From positions 1-12,370 of the forward strand of contig PGXP01000015.1 in the NCBI GenBank assembly GCA_002839205.1: a DNA stretch of 12,370 nt. Direction: 5' to 3'. Positions within the stretch are counted from its first letter, which is position 1. The number at the start of each line of letters is the position of its first letter. The notes beneath the pieces are model-generated. The model was not told the DNA's origin, searched no databases, and was given only the letters and a program-made list of their open reading frames with translations. Positions 1 to 5,649 of this stretch are shown here, piece by piece. Source of the DNA: Spirochaetae bacterium HGW-Spirochaetae-9. GTDB taxonomy: Bacteria > Spirochaetota > Spirochaetia > Treponematales > Rectinemataceae. A program made the position numbers and the translations under genes.

Positions 1-1
1 G

Positions 2-355
2 CTGGCGACAGGCTCCGCGCCGATGGCCCGCGATCCGCGCGGCTTGGAAGTCCCTGCAGCAAGCATAGACCCCGCGCTGAAGGTGGGCGATGAAGCCCTG
101 CTCACCGTGAGGCCGGAATCCCTGCGCCTGGGTAAGGCGGAAGACCGAACCGAAGAGGGCGCCGATTTCGGGTCAGGCAAGGTGACGAAGGCCGTCTATC
201 TTGGATCGGTGATCGAATACGAGATCGATGCCGGCTACGATAAGCCTCTCATGGCCCTCAGCCATGATCCCGTGAACGGCGAATTCTACAAGGTGGGCGA
301 TACCGTGCCCTTCTCGTTCTCGAAGAGGGCTGCGCACATTCTGCCGCGGGCTTGA
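2..355 (+). CDS. ABC transporter ATP-binding protein, C-terminal fragment (TOBE domain)
   Basis: Only the last ~117 codons are present; the reading frame is open from base 2 and the real start lies upstream of the window. The segment LLTVRPESLRLG followed by a short beta-rich stretch (GKVTKAVYLGSVIEYEIDAG) is typical of the TOBE domain that ends PotA/UgpC/FbpC-type importer ATPases. That domain follows the nucleotide-binding domain and helps shape substrate-dependent regulation. No Walker or signature motif is visible because those lie upstream. The substrate cannot be told: polyamine, iron, sugar and phosphonate importers share this tail. The gene ends 4 bp before the convergent crcB stop, leaving no room for a separate terminator. 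I am confident of the family, not of the substrate. Confidence 0.82.
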   Translation: MATGSAPMARDPRGLEVPAASIDPALKVGDEALLTVRPESLRLGKAEDRTEEGADFGSGKVTKAVYLGSVIEYEIDAGYDKPLMALSHDPVNGEFYKVGDTVPFSFSKRAAHILPRA

Positions 356-359
356 GCGT

Positions 360-758
360 TCAGGGGCGCAGGCCTTTCAGCGCCGTCGCCAGCAGGGTGG
401 CGGCCAGCATTCCCAAGACTATCGCTCCGCAGGCGAGGACATTGTTGAGGAAGAAATTGAGGAAGGCTGGTCCGTAGGCTTTTTTCTGGAGAAGGGCGAC
501 GGTCTCGAAGGCGTAGGTGGAGAAGGTGGTGTACGCGCCGACGAAGCCCACCGCGGCGAAGGGCCGCCAAGCCGCGGGCACGATCGCCATTTCCATGAGC
601 GACACGATAAGCCCGATGATGAAGGATCCTGTGACATTGACGAAGAGGGTTCCGAAGGGCAGGGCCGTTCCCGCCCTCGAGCCTGCGGCACCCGACAGCA
701 AAAAGCGGGCGATGGCCCCAAGGCCCCCGCCCGCGAATATCGCAAGAATATTGCCCAT
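360..758 (-). CDS. crcB: CrcB/Fluc-type fluoride ion channel
   Basis: A 132-residue, very hydrophobic protein with four predicted membrane helices, the normal size for a Fluc subunit. Family motifs are in order: the N-terminal GGGLGAIARF (10-19), PFGTLFVNVTGSF (34-46, with the conserved Asn41), the central GFVGAYTTFSTYAFE (71-85) and a late NFFLNN (101-106). In the known family, subunits form a dual-topology dimer that exports fluoride from the cytoplasm. Only one copy is present, so it would act as a homodimer. The ATG at 758 gives the canonical N-terminus, but the only purine-rich stretch upstream (GGGGG) lies 1 nt from the ATG, unusually close for a ribosome-binding site. It follows the LUD gene on the same strand with a 71-bp gap. 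I see no fluoride riboswitch in that gap. Confidence 0.93.
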   Translation of the reverse strand: MGNILAIFAGGGLGAIARFLLSGAAGSRAGTALPFGTLFVNVTGSFIIGLIVSLMEMAIVPAAWRPFAAVGFVGAYTTFSTYAFETVALLQKKAYGPAFLNFFLNNVLACGAIVLGMLAATLLATALKGLRP

Positions 759-803
759 GCCCCCGATCGTAGCGCATCGAGGGGCATGGGCTCAAGTCGC
801 TCC

Positions 804-829
804 AAAAGCCACTTTACGTGTGGAGCTTT
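804..829 (-). terminator. Possible weak rho-independent terminator after the LUD gene
   Basis: Read on the minus strand, an 8-bp stem (AAAGC-CCAC with one bulged base, pairing with GTGGCTTT) encloses a 7-nt loop (ACGTAAA). It sits immediately after the LUD-gene stop codon and ends in a short run of four T. The stem is interrupted and the T run is short, so termination would be partial at best, and crcB might still be reached by read-through. Confidence 0.35.
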
Positions 830-1453
830 CTAGAAACCGGCATCCTCGTTCATCAAGATGATCTTGACGCGGCCGGGCTGGACTTCCTTGTTGAAAATAA
901 GCACTTTCGAAGGGTAGGAGTTGAAGCTATCGGGCAGGCTGTAGGCCTCGCGCGCCCTCGCGCTTTCCTGGGGCACGACATGCTCGACGAGGCGATTCCA
1001 GGCTTCATCGAGGTTCTTGACGATCTTCTTCGTGCTGACGATGAAAATAGCGGTGCCCGCCCCATAGGCGTAGGCGGGAAGCTGGCTTCCCGTGAGGGAG
1101 GCGACGAGGAATTTGCCGTCCTCGGTGAGCGCGTGGACGGAACCTACCGATACGTCGGGACCTGCTCCGAGCTTGCGCATCTCGCGGCCCTGGGTGGCGC
1201 TATTCATCACGCCAAGGGCATTGCGCACCGAGGTGTATTCGCCCGAATCGTTGAGAGCAGCCGAGAGGCCGATCGAGTCGACGGTGACGGAAGTCATGGT
1301 GAAGACCTCGGCCTTGGCCGGTATCCATTCGAGGGCTTTGGCCTTGGCGGCGGCGGCGTTTTCGGCGATCGCCACTTCAAAGCCATTAGCCCTGAGGGCT
1401 GCGGCTGTCTTTTCCACTATTTCATTGCTCGGTAGAGCGTTCCATGAACTCAT
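830..1453 (-). CDS. Orphan LUD-domain (LutC/YkgG-like) lactate-utilization-family protein
   Basis: A 207-residue soluble protein made of a single LUD domain. Supporting segments: FTMTSVTVDSIGL (51-63), VSVGSVHALTEDGKFLVAS (101-119), TGSQLPAYAYGAGTAIFIVS (121-140), TKKIVKNLDEA (141-151) and a C-terminal PGRVKIILMNEDAGF. In the LutABC complex, the LUD subunits work with Fe-S partners in L-lactate oxidation. No lutA, lutB or lactate permease lies nearby, so a lactate role is not shown here; this protein belongs to the stand-alone LUD group of unproven function. I chose ATG 1453 over the in-frame TTG at 1459 because AAGGAGA sits 6 nt before 1453. The gene has its own promoter in the AT-rich divergent region and precedes crcB on the same strand. 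Confidence 0.85.
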   Translation of the reverse strand: MSSWNALPSNEIVEKTAAALRANGFEVAIAENAAAAKAKALEWIPAKAEVFTMTSVTVDSIGLSAALNDSGEYTSVRNALGVMNSATQGREMRKLGAGPDVSVGSVHALTEDGKFLVASLTGSQLPAYAYGAGTAIFIVSTKKIVKNLDEAWNRLVEHVVPQESARAREAYSLPDSFNSYPSKVLIFNKEVQPGRVKIILMNEDAGF

Positions 1454-1459
1454 TTTCAA

Positions 1460-1466
1460 TCTCCTT
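1460..1466 (-). promoter_or_regulatory. Ribosome-binding site fixing the LUD-gene start
   Basis: On the minus strand this reads AAGGAGA, with 6 nt to the ATG at 1453. The alternative in-frame TTG at 1459 would overlap the spacer and be too close, so the ATG is preferred. Confidence 0.75.
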
Positions 1467-1486
1467 GTGATTACTGTCTTATTAAT

Positions 1487-1515
1487 AATATATTAAAGAA
1501 ATTATATATAAGCAA
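1487..1515 (-). promoter_or_regulatory. Likely sigma70-type promoter for the LUD gene
   Basis: On the minus strand TTGCTT (1510-1515) is followed after exactly 17 bp by TATATT (1487-1492), about 30 bp ahead of the start codon and its strong ribosome-binding site. The region is very AT-rich, so other -10 registers are possible, such as TATAAT at 1501-1506. The spacing makes this the best candidate. Confidence 0.5.
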
Positions 1516-1567
1516 ATTGAGAGTCATGTCATGCCGAGCCAAACTGGCGGGAACGATATTCCGGGAG

Positions 1568-1573
1568 TATAAT
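1568..1573 (+). promoter_or_regulatory. Candidate -10 element for the RhuM-Fic/GH13/TipAS operon
   Basis: A perfect TATAAT lies 40 bp before the RhuM-Fic start codon. At a 17-bp spacing the -35 would be TGGCGG, a poor match, so the promoter may be weak or need an activator. A GGAA-N5-TTCC dyad at 1550-1562 lies between the two boxes and could be an operator. Confidence 0.4.
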
Positions 1574-1613
1574 GGCAGAGAAATAGCAAAAACGGCTCAG
1601 GAGCGCGAATCCT

Positions 1614-2609
1614 ATGAATGAGACTGATAAAATCATCATCTACCAGACGGAGGATGGTCAGGCCAATATCGAAACCAGACTTGAAAATGATACCGTCTGG
1701 CTTTCCCAGAAAATGATGATGGAACTGTTTCAGACGACAAAGCAGAATGTCAGCCTCCATATCAACAACTGCTACGCGGAAGGCGAGCTGGAAAGGGAGC
1801 GAACTGTCAAGGAATACTTGACGGTTCAACAGGAAGGGAAACGGCGGATAGAGCGCCCAATCGATTATTATAATCTTGATGTCATCATCTCGGTGGGGTA
1901 TCGCGTAAAGTCGAAACGCGGCACTCAGTTCCGCATCTGGGCAAACCGCATTCTGAAAGAGCACCTCGTTAAGGGCTACACGATAAATAAAAAGAGACTG
2001 ATGGAACAGCAAAGCTGTCTGCGGGAGTTGAAGGAATCCATAGGGCTGGTTGAGAGGAGCCTGCTCTCGGAAGTTCACAATATTGAAGAGGCCAGATCGA
2101 TCATCAAAGTCCTCGCCGATTTCGCCAGCGGTCTCGCCATACTCGATGACTACGATCACAAAACCCTCGAAACCAAGGGAAAATCGCCAACCCAAGCGGT
2201 TGAAATTAGTATGGATGAATTTTTGGAAGTGGTTGAGACTATGCGCGGCGAGTTTGATTCCGACATCTTCGGCCAACAAAAAGATAACAGCTTCGACAGC
2301 TCCGTAAGCCAAATGTATCAAAGTTTCGGCGGCAAGGAACTCTATCCATCGATCGAGCATAAAGCTGCCATGCTCCTGTATCTCGTCATAAAGAACCATT
2401 CTTTCGTGGATGGAAACAAACGCATTGCCGCCGCCTTGTTCCTCTATTTTCTGGAAAGAAACGGACTTTTGTACCGCCCAGAGGGTAAGCGAATAATTAG
2501 CAATGATGGCCTTGCGACCCTGACCTTATTGATAGCGATATCCAAGCCGGAAGAAATGGCCACAATGATAAATATCATCCTGACAATACTCAACCGAGGG
2601 CAACCATGA
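1614..2609 (+). CDS. RhuM-Fic/Doc fusion protein (putative AMP/phospho-transferase effector)
   Basis: A 331-residue two-domain protein. Residues ~5-128 match the RhuM ('virulence protein RhuM') domain: DTVWLSQKMMMELFQTTKQN (26-45, winged-helix-like), IDYYNLDVIISVGYRVKS (83-100) and FRIWANRILKEHLVKGYTIN (106-125). A charged helical linker follows (~127-165). Residues ~200-328 form a Fic/Doc fold with the active-site motif HSFVDGNKR (262-270). The Asp-Gly-Asn-Lys-Arg ending is Doc-like: Fic AMP-transferases usually have GNGR, while Doc, which phosphorylates EF-Tu, carries Lys at this position. All key residues are present (His262, Asp266, Asn268, Lys269, Arg270). An AGGAG site sits ~11 nt before the ATG. 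The gene is clearly more AT-rich than its neighbours, suggesting transfer. Its stop overlaps the GH13 start (ATGA). No antitoxin gene is adjacent; the target and activity are unknown. Confidence 0.88.
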   Translation: MNETDKIIIYQTEDGQANIETRLENDTVWLSQKMMMELFQTTKQNVSLHINNCYAEGELERERTVKEYLTVQQEGKRRIERPIDYYNLDVIISVGYRVKSKRGTQFRIWANRILKEHLVKGYTINKKRLMEQQSCLRELKESIGLVERSLLSEVHNIEEARSIIKVLADFASGLAILDDYDHKTLETKGKSPTQAVEISMDEFLEVVETMRGEFDSDIFGQQKDNSFDSSVSQMYQSFGGKELYPSIEHKAAMLLYLVIKNHSFVDGNKRIAAALFLYFLERNGLLYRPEGKRIISNDGLATLTLLIAISKPEEMATMINIILTILNRGQP

Positions 2610-3919
2610 TCTATGAATCGAGCGCTATCTACCAAATATTCCTGAGAAACTTCACGCCTGAAGGCACGTTCACCGCCGCGATTCCTCGACTTGCGGGGAT
2701 AGCGGCCCTGGGCTTCGACTGGATCTACCTCACGCCGATACATCCTTCGGGCATCGTCGGGCGAAAAGGTACGCTCGGAAGTCCCTACGCCATCGCGGAC
2801 TACAGGGCGATCGAACCTTCGCTCGGCACAATCGAAGACTTCCGGGCTTTCCTGGCCGCCGCCCATAACCTCGGGCTCAAGGTGATGATGGATGTCGTCT
2901 TCAACCATACCTCACCCGATTCGGTCCTGGCGCGCGAAAATCCCGAATGGTTCCTGCGGACGAAGGGCAGGGCTTCTGATGCCCTGGGCCGCAAGTGCGC
3001 CGATTGGTCTGATGTCGTCGATTTCGATTTTGGCTCCTCGCCCCAGCTCTGGGTGGAGCTGATGTCCATTCTCGTCGAGTGGAGGAAGGAGGGCGTCGAC
3101 GGATTCCGCTGCGACGTGGCTTCCCTCGTGCCCGTGGATTTCTGGAAACAGGCCAGGCAGCGCGTGAACCAGTACGATCCGGGACTGCGGCGCGAACTCC
3201 ATCCCCTTGCCTGGCTCGCCGAGAGCGTGCATCCGAGTTTTCTGAAAACGATGCGCGAAGCGGGATTCGGCGCCTGGTCCGAGCCGGAGTTGCACAGCGT
3301 CTTCGACCTGACCTACGACTACGATGGCTGGGAGCGCCTGGAAAAAGTGTGGCTGGGCGAAAGGCCTGCCTCCCACTACCTCGAATATCTCTATACCCAG
3401 GAGACTCTGTATCCCGCGAAAGCCCGAAAAATCAGGTTTCTCGAGAACCACGACCAGAAGCGGATCGCCGGGCGCTTCGTGACCAGAAGCCGGTTTGAGG
3501 CATGGACCGCGATGATGCTTTTCATCCCCGGCATCGCATTCGCCTACATGGGCCAAGAATTCGCCATCGATCACAAGCCCGATCTCTTCGAAAAGGATCC
3601 CGTCGACTGGGCTTCGGGCGATTCTGCCTTCTGTAGCTGGTTCGCGGCCGCTTTTTCGGCCTGCCAAAAAGCCAAAGCCAAGGCTCCTTTCTTTTCCTGG
3701 ACCGAAGTGGGCAAAGGCGTTTATCTGTTGAAGAGGGCGTCAACTACCTCCTCGCGAGAGCCTGGATTCGCCGCCCTCCTTAACCTCGAGGGTTGGACGG
3801 GGCGGATCGAGTTGACGACTCCCCTGCAGGGGCGAGACCTCGTGACCGGGGCCACCGTCGCGCTCGAGGGCGAAATGCTATCGCCGGAAAATCCGCTCAT
3901 CCTTGAACTGGAGGCCTAG
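2606..3919 (+). CDS. Intracellular alpha-amylase-family glycoside hydrolase (GH13)
   Basis: A 437-residue protein with the GH13 (beta/alpha)8 barrel starting at residue ~8 (IYQIFLRNF). All four conserved regions are intact: I DVVFNH (96-101); II GVDGFRCD (163-170), giving Asp170 as nucleophile; III LAES (204-207), giving Glu206 as acid/base; IV FLENHD (278-283), giving Asp283 as transition-state stabiliser. A short beta domain closes the protein. There is no signal peptide, so it should act in the cytoplasm on maltodextrin, glycogen fragments or another alpha-glucoside; the exact substrate cannot be read from the sequence. It starts at ATG 2606, overlapping the RhuM-Fic stop by 4 bp, with GAGGG just upstream inside that gene, so the two are probably translationally coupled. 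Codon use is host-like, unlike the gene before it. Confidence 0.92.
   Translation: MIYESSAIYQIFLRNFTPEGTFTAAIPRLAGIAALGFDWIYLTPIHPSGIVGRKGTLGSPYAIADYRAIEPSLGTIEDFRAFLAAAHNLGLKVMMDVVFNHTSPDSVLARENPEWFLRTKGRASDALGRKCADWSDVVDFDFGSSPQLWVELMSILVEWRKEGVDGFRCDVASLVPVDFWKQARQRVNQYDPGLRRELHPLAWLAESVHPSFLKTMREAGFGAWSEPELHSVFDLTYDYDGWERLEKVWLGERPASHYLEYLYTQETLYPAKARKIRFLENHDQKRIAGRFVTRSRFEAWTAMMLFIPGIAFAYMGQEFAIDHKPDLFEKDPVDWASGDSAFCSWFAAAFSACQKAKAKAPFFSWTEVGKGVYLLKRASTTSSREPGFAALLNLEGWTGRIELTTPLQGRDLVTGATVALEGEMLSPENPLILELEA
3910..3914 (+). promoter_or_regulatory. Ribosome-binding site fixing the TipAS-gene start
   Basis: GGAGG lies inside the end of the GH13 gene, 9 nt before ATG 3924. The in-frame TTG at 3903 lies upstream of this site and has nothing comparable, so 3924 is the better start. 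Confidence 0.7.
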
Positions 3920-3923
3920 CCCA

Positions 3924-4334
3924 ATGGAAAAAGCGGGAATCTTCGAAGGCTTTACGCCGGAAGAAGAAGAATATTACTCGAAGGAAGCCGAAAGGCTTTA
4001 CGACCCAGAAACGGTGCGGGAGTCGAACAGGAAATGGAAGAGCTATAGAGCAATCGAGCAGAAGCGCATCCTCGCCGAGGGCAAGGCAGTCTACCTCGAC
4101 ATGATCGCCGCCATGCCCAAGGGTGCCGGTTCGCCCGAGGTCCAGGCCATCGTCGGGCGCTGGCGCGCGAATATGTCGCATTTCTGGACGCCCCGCCTCG
4201 AGCAGTTGGTCCCTCTGGCAGAAAACTACGGCGCCGATCCGCGATTCAAGTCGAATTTCGACGCCATGAGTCCCGGACTCGCCGAATTCATGGGCGAGTC
4301 GGTGCGGATCTATGTGGAAAAATTGAAAGGCTGA
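3924..4334 (+). CDS. Stand-alone TipAS antibiotic-recognition-domain protein
   Basis: A 136-residue, helical, charged protein matching the TipAS domain from end to end: FEGFTPEEEEYYSKEAERLY near the start, ESNRKWKSY in the middle, then SPEVQAIVGRWRANMSHFW and ADPRFKSNFDAMSPGLAEFM towards the end. In TipA-type regulators this globin-like helical domain follows a MerR-type DNA-binding domain and traps thiopeptides or other hydrophobic ligands. Here there is no MerR part; the gene starts 4 bp after the GH13 stop. The protein contains no cysteine, so it cannot form the covalent Cys-dehydroalanine adduct described for Streptomyces TipAS with thiostrepton-like ligands. Reversible ligand binding or another role is more likely. 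Its stop lies 17 bp from the convergent HAD gene. Confidence 0.83.
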   Translation: MEKAGIFEGFTPEEEEYYSKEAERLYDPETVRESNRKWKSYRAIEQKRILAEGKAVYLDMIAAMPKGAGSPEVQAIVGRWRANMSHFWTPRLEQLVPLAENYGADPRFKSNFDAMSPGLAEFMGESVRIYVEKLKG

Positions 4335-4351
4335 AAGCGCGAAAGCGTCGC

Positions 4352-5149
4352 TCAGTTGGGGATTTCGAAGACTCCCTCGAGGACATGGCGTGGGCCATAG
4401 GCGAATCTGTCCAGGTCTTCGCGGGCCGTTACACCTGAGAGGACGAGGACGGTTTCCATGTCGGATTCGATGCCGGCGACGATGTCGGTGTCCATCCTGT
4501 CGCCGACGATGGCCGTTTCCTCGCGAGTGACGCCCAGTTTCCGGATGGCGTGGCGCATCATGAGGGGGTTGGGCTTGCCCACGAAGTAGGCTTTTCGCCC
4601 GGTGGCGAGCTCGATGGGGGCGAGAAGGGAGCCGCAGGCCGGCATGATGCCCTTCTCCGTGGGCCCCGTGAGATCGGGGTTCGTTCCGATGAGGCGCGCT
4701 CCCCCGAAGACCAGGGAGACGGCTTTCTCAATGGTATCGAGATTGTAGGATCTCGCCTCGCCCACCACGACGTAGTCGGGGTTGACGTTGTTCATCGTAT
4801 AGCCGGCTTCGTACAGGGCGTTGATGAGGCCAGGCTCGCCGATGGCGTAGACCGAGCCATGAGGCCGTTGGCTCGCCAGGAATGCCGCCGTGGCGAGGGC
4901 GCTCGTGTAGAAGTGGCTTGCGTCCACCTCGATGCCGAGCCTTGCCAGCTTCTGCGAGAGCTCGGCGGGCGAGCGTTCGCTCGAGTTCGTCAGAAAGAGG
5001 AATTTTTTGTCGTTCGCCTTGAGCCAGGCCACCAATTCGGCGGCGCCGGGCAGGAGTCTGTTGCCGTGGTAGATCACCCCGTCCATGTCGATGATGAAGG
5101 CGTTCTTGGCGCGGATGATGTCGAGAGCGTTCGGATTTTTATCGGTCAT
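4352..5149 (-). CDS. HAD-superfamily IIA phosphatase (NagD-like)
   Basis: A 265-residue cytosolic protein with all HAD-IIA signatures. Motif I is DMDGVIY (21-27; nucleophile Asp21, acid/base Asp23), motif II is FLTNSS (52-57), motif III is GKPNP with Lys192, and motif IV is GDRMDTDI (216-223) for Mg2+ binding. The cap between residues ~80 and 185 is of the C2 type and includes VVVGEARSYN and GTNPDLTGPTEKG. Relatives (NagD, AraL, p-nitrophenylphosphatase-like enzymes) hydrolyse small sugar or nucleoside phosphates. A GH13 enzyme lies nearby on the opposite strand, but nothing links the two mechanistically. The ATG at 5149 has AAGGA about 6 nt upstream and a good promoter 27 bp ahead. Confidence 0.93.
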   Translation of the reverse strand: MTDKNPNALDIIRAKNAFIIDMDGVIYHGNRLLPGAAELVAWLKANDKKFLFLTNSSERSPAELSQKLARLGIEVDASHFYTSALATAAFLASQRPHGSVYAIGEPGLINALYEAGYTMNNVNPDYVVVGEARSYNLDTIEKAVSLVFGGARLIGTNPDLTGPTEKGIMPACGSLLAPIELATGRKAYFVGKPNPLMMRHAIRKLGVTREETAIVGDRMDTDIVAGIESDMETVLVLSGVTAREDLDRFAYGPRHVLEGVFEIPN

Positions 5150-5175
5150 GGCTGTCCTTCTTCTTTGTCCTCGTG

Positions 5176-5205
5176 ATTATAGGCTTTGATCGGGATACTT
5201 GTGAA
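5176..5205 (-). promoter_or_regulatory. Promoter for the HAD phosphatase gene
   Basis: On the minus strand TTCACA (5200-5205, five of six consensus bases) is followed after 18 bp by a perfect TATAAT (5176-5181). The start codon lies 26 bp further on. Confidence 0.6.
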
Positions 5206-5222
5206 TGCTTGCGCGGATGTCG

Positions 5223-5570
5223 CTAGTGCGTCGCATTCGCGAACTCTTTCCATGTCTTTTCGTCGAGGCCGACGGCAGCCAATCCCCTCCCTGCACGCAC
5301 GATCGGTGTCTTGAGGAGGAGGGGGTCATGAAGAATTTCCTCCCTCGCATCGTATTCCATGTATGCCAGACCGCGCTTTCCCGCCCTGTCCCCGGTCTTG
5401 TCGACGAGGGCGTCGTAGCCGCCGGTGGCCTTCGCCATATCGTCCAGCTCCTCCGGACTCGGAGCTTTTTCCGTGATGTCGCAGAACTGTGTCTGAACGC
5501 CCCTTTCCTTGAAAAAACGCAGGGCTTTCTGCGTGTCGCGGCATTTTTTGGTTCCGAAAACCTGTATCAC
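5223..5570 (-). CDS. ArsC/Spx-family thioredoxin-fold protein
   Basis: A 115-residue protein of the ArsC/Spx/YffB family: MIQVFGTKKCRDTQKALRFF at the N-terminus with Cys10 in a CxxT context, DITEKAPSPEEL (31-42), and the cis-proline segment LLLKTPIVR (84-92). One conserved N-terminal Cys without a CxxC pair argues against Spx-type disulfide sensing and fits ArsC- or YffB-like reductases; a second cysteine (Cys30) may or may not take part. No other arsenic-resistance gene is nearby, so arsenate reduction is not established. I chose GTG 5570 over the longer ATG at 5627: GGAG lies 6 nt before the GTG and the shorter product matches the usual family length, whereas the extra 19 residues would run through the -10 region. 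Confidence 0.87.
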   Translation of the reverse strand: MIQVFGTKKCRDTQKALRFFKERGVQTQFCDITEKAPSPEELDDMAKATGGYDALVDKTGDRAGKRGLAYMEYDAREEILHDPLLLKTPIVRAGRGLAAVGLDEKTWKEFANATH

Positions 5571-5576
5571 CGAGGG

Positions 5577-5580
5577 CTCC
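5577..5580 (-). promoter_or_regulatory. Ribosome-binding site supporting a GTG start for the ArsC-like gene
   Basis: On the minus strand GGAG (within GAGAGGAG) lies 6 nt before GTG 5570. No comparable site precedes the upstream ATG at 5627. Confidence 0.7.
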
Positions 5581-5594
5581 TCTCGAATGTTTCC

Positions 5595-5600
5595 AGTATA
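5595..5600 (-). promoter_or_regulatory. Candidate -10 element for the ArsC-like gene
   Basis: On the minus strand TATACT lies 24 bp before the GTG start. The -35 at 17 bp spacing (CGCCAG, 5618-5623) is poor. The site lies back-to-back with the plus-strand promoter of the B12 operon, so the two transcription units share this ~40-bp control region. Confidence 0.35.
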
Positions 5601-5607
5601 CGATATG

Positions 5608-5636
5608 TTGACAGATTCTGGCGACATCCCTATAGT
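5608..5636 (+). promoter_or_regulatory. Strong promoter of the cobalamin-riboswitch operon
   Basis: A perfect -35 TTGACA (5608-5613), exactly 17 bp, then TATAGT (5631-5636; five of six bases). Transcription should start near 5643, only a few bases before the riboswitch aptamer begins, which is the expected arrangement. Confidence 0.75.
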
Positions 5637-5649
5637 GAGTTTGTTGCGG

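Noticed and set aside
759..829. Possible fluoride riboswitch before crcB
   Set aside because: The characteristic GGxGATGG start and GCTGATG/CTCC end are not present on the minus strand.
818..1435. A 205-codon plus-strand frame opposite the LUD gene
   Set aside because: No recognisable family and no ribosome-binding site; the minus-strand frame has the LUD motifs, a good ribosome-binding site and a promoter.
1545..1565. Sigma54-type promoter (TGGCGGG...) before RhuM-Fic
   Set aside because: The GG part resembles a -24 box, but no GC of a -12 box (TTGC) occurs at the required distance.
5571..5627. 19-residue N-terminal extension of the ArsC-like protein from ATG 5627
   Set aside because: It would run through the likely -10 region, lacks a ribosome-binding site, and makes the protein longer than the family norm; GTG 5570 has GGAG at 6 nt.
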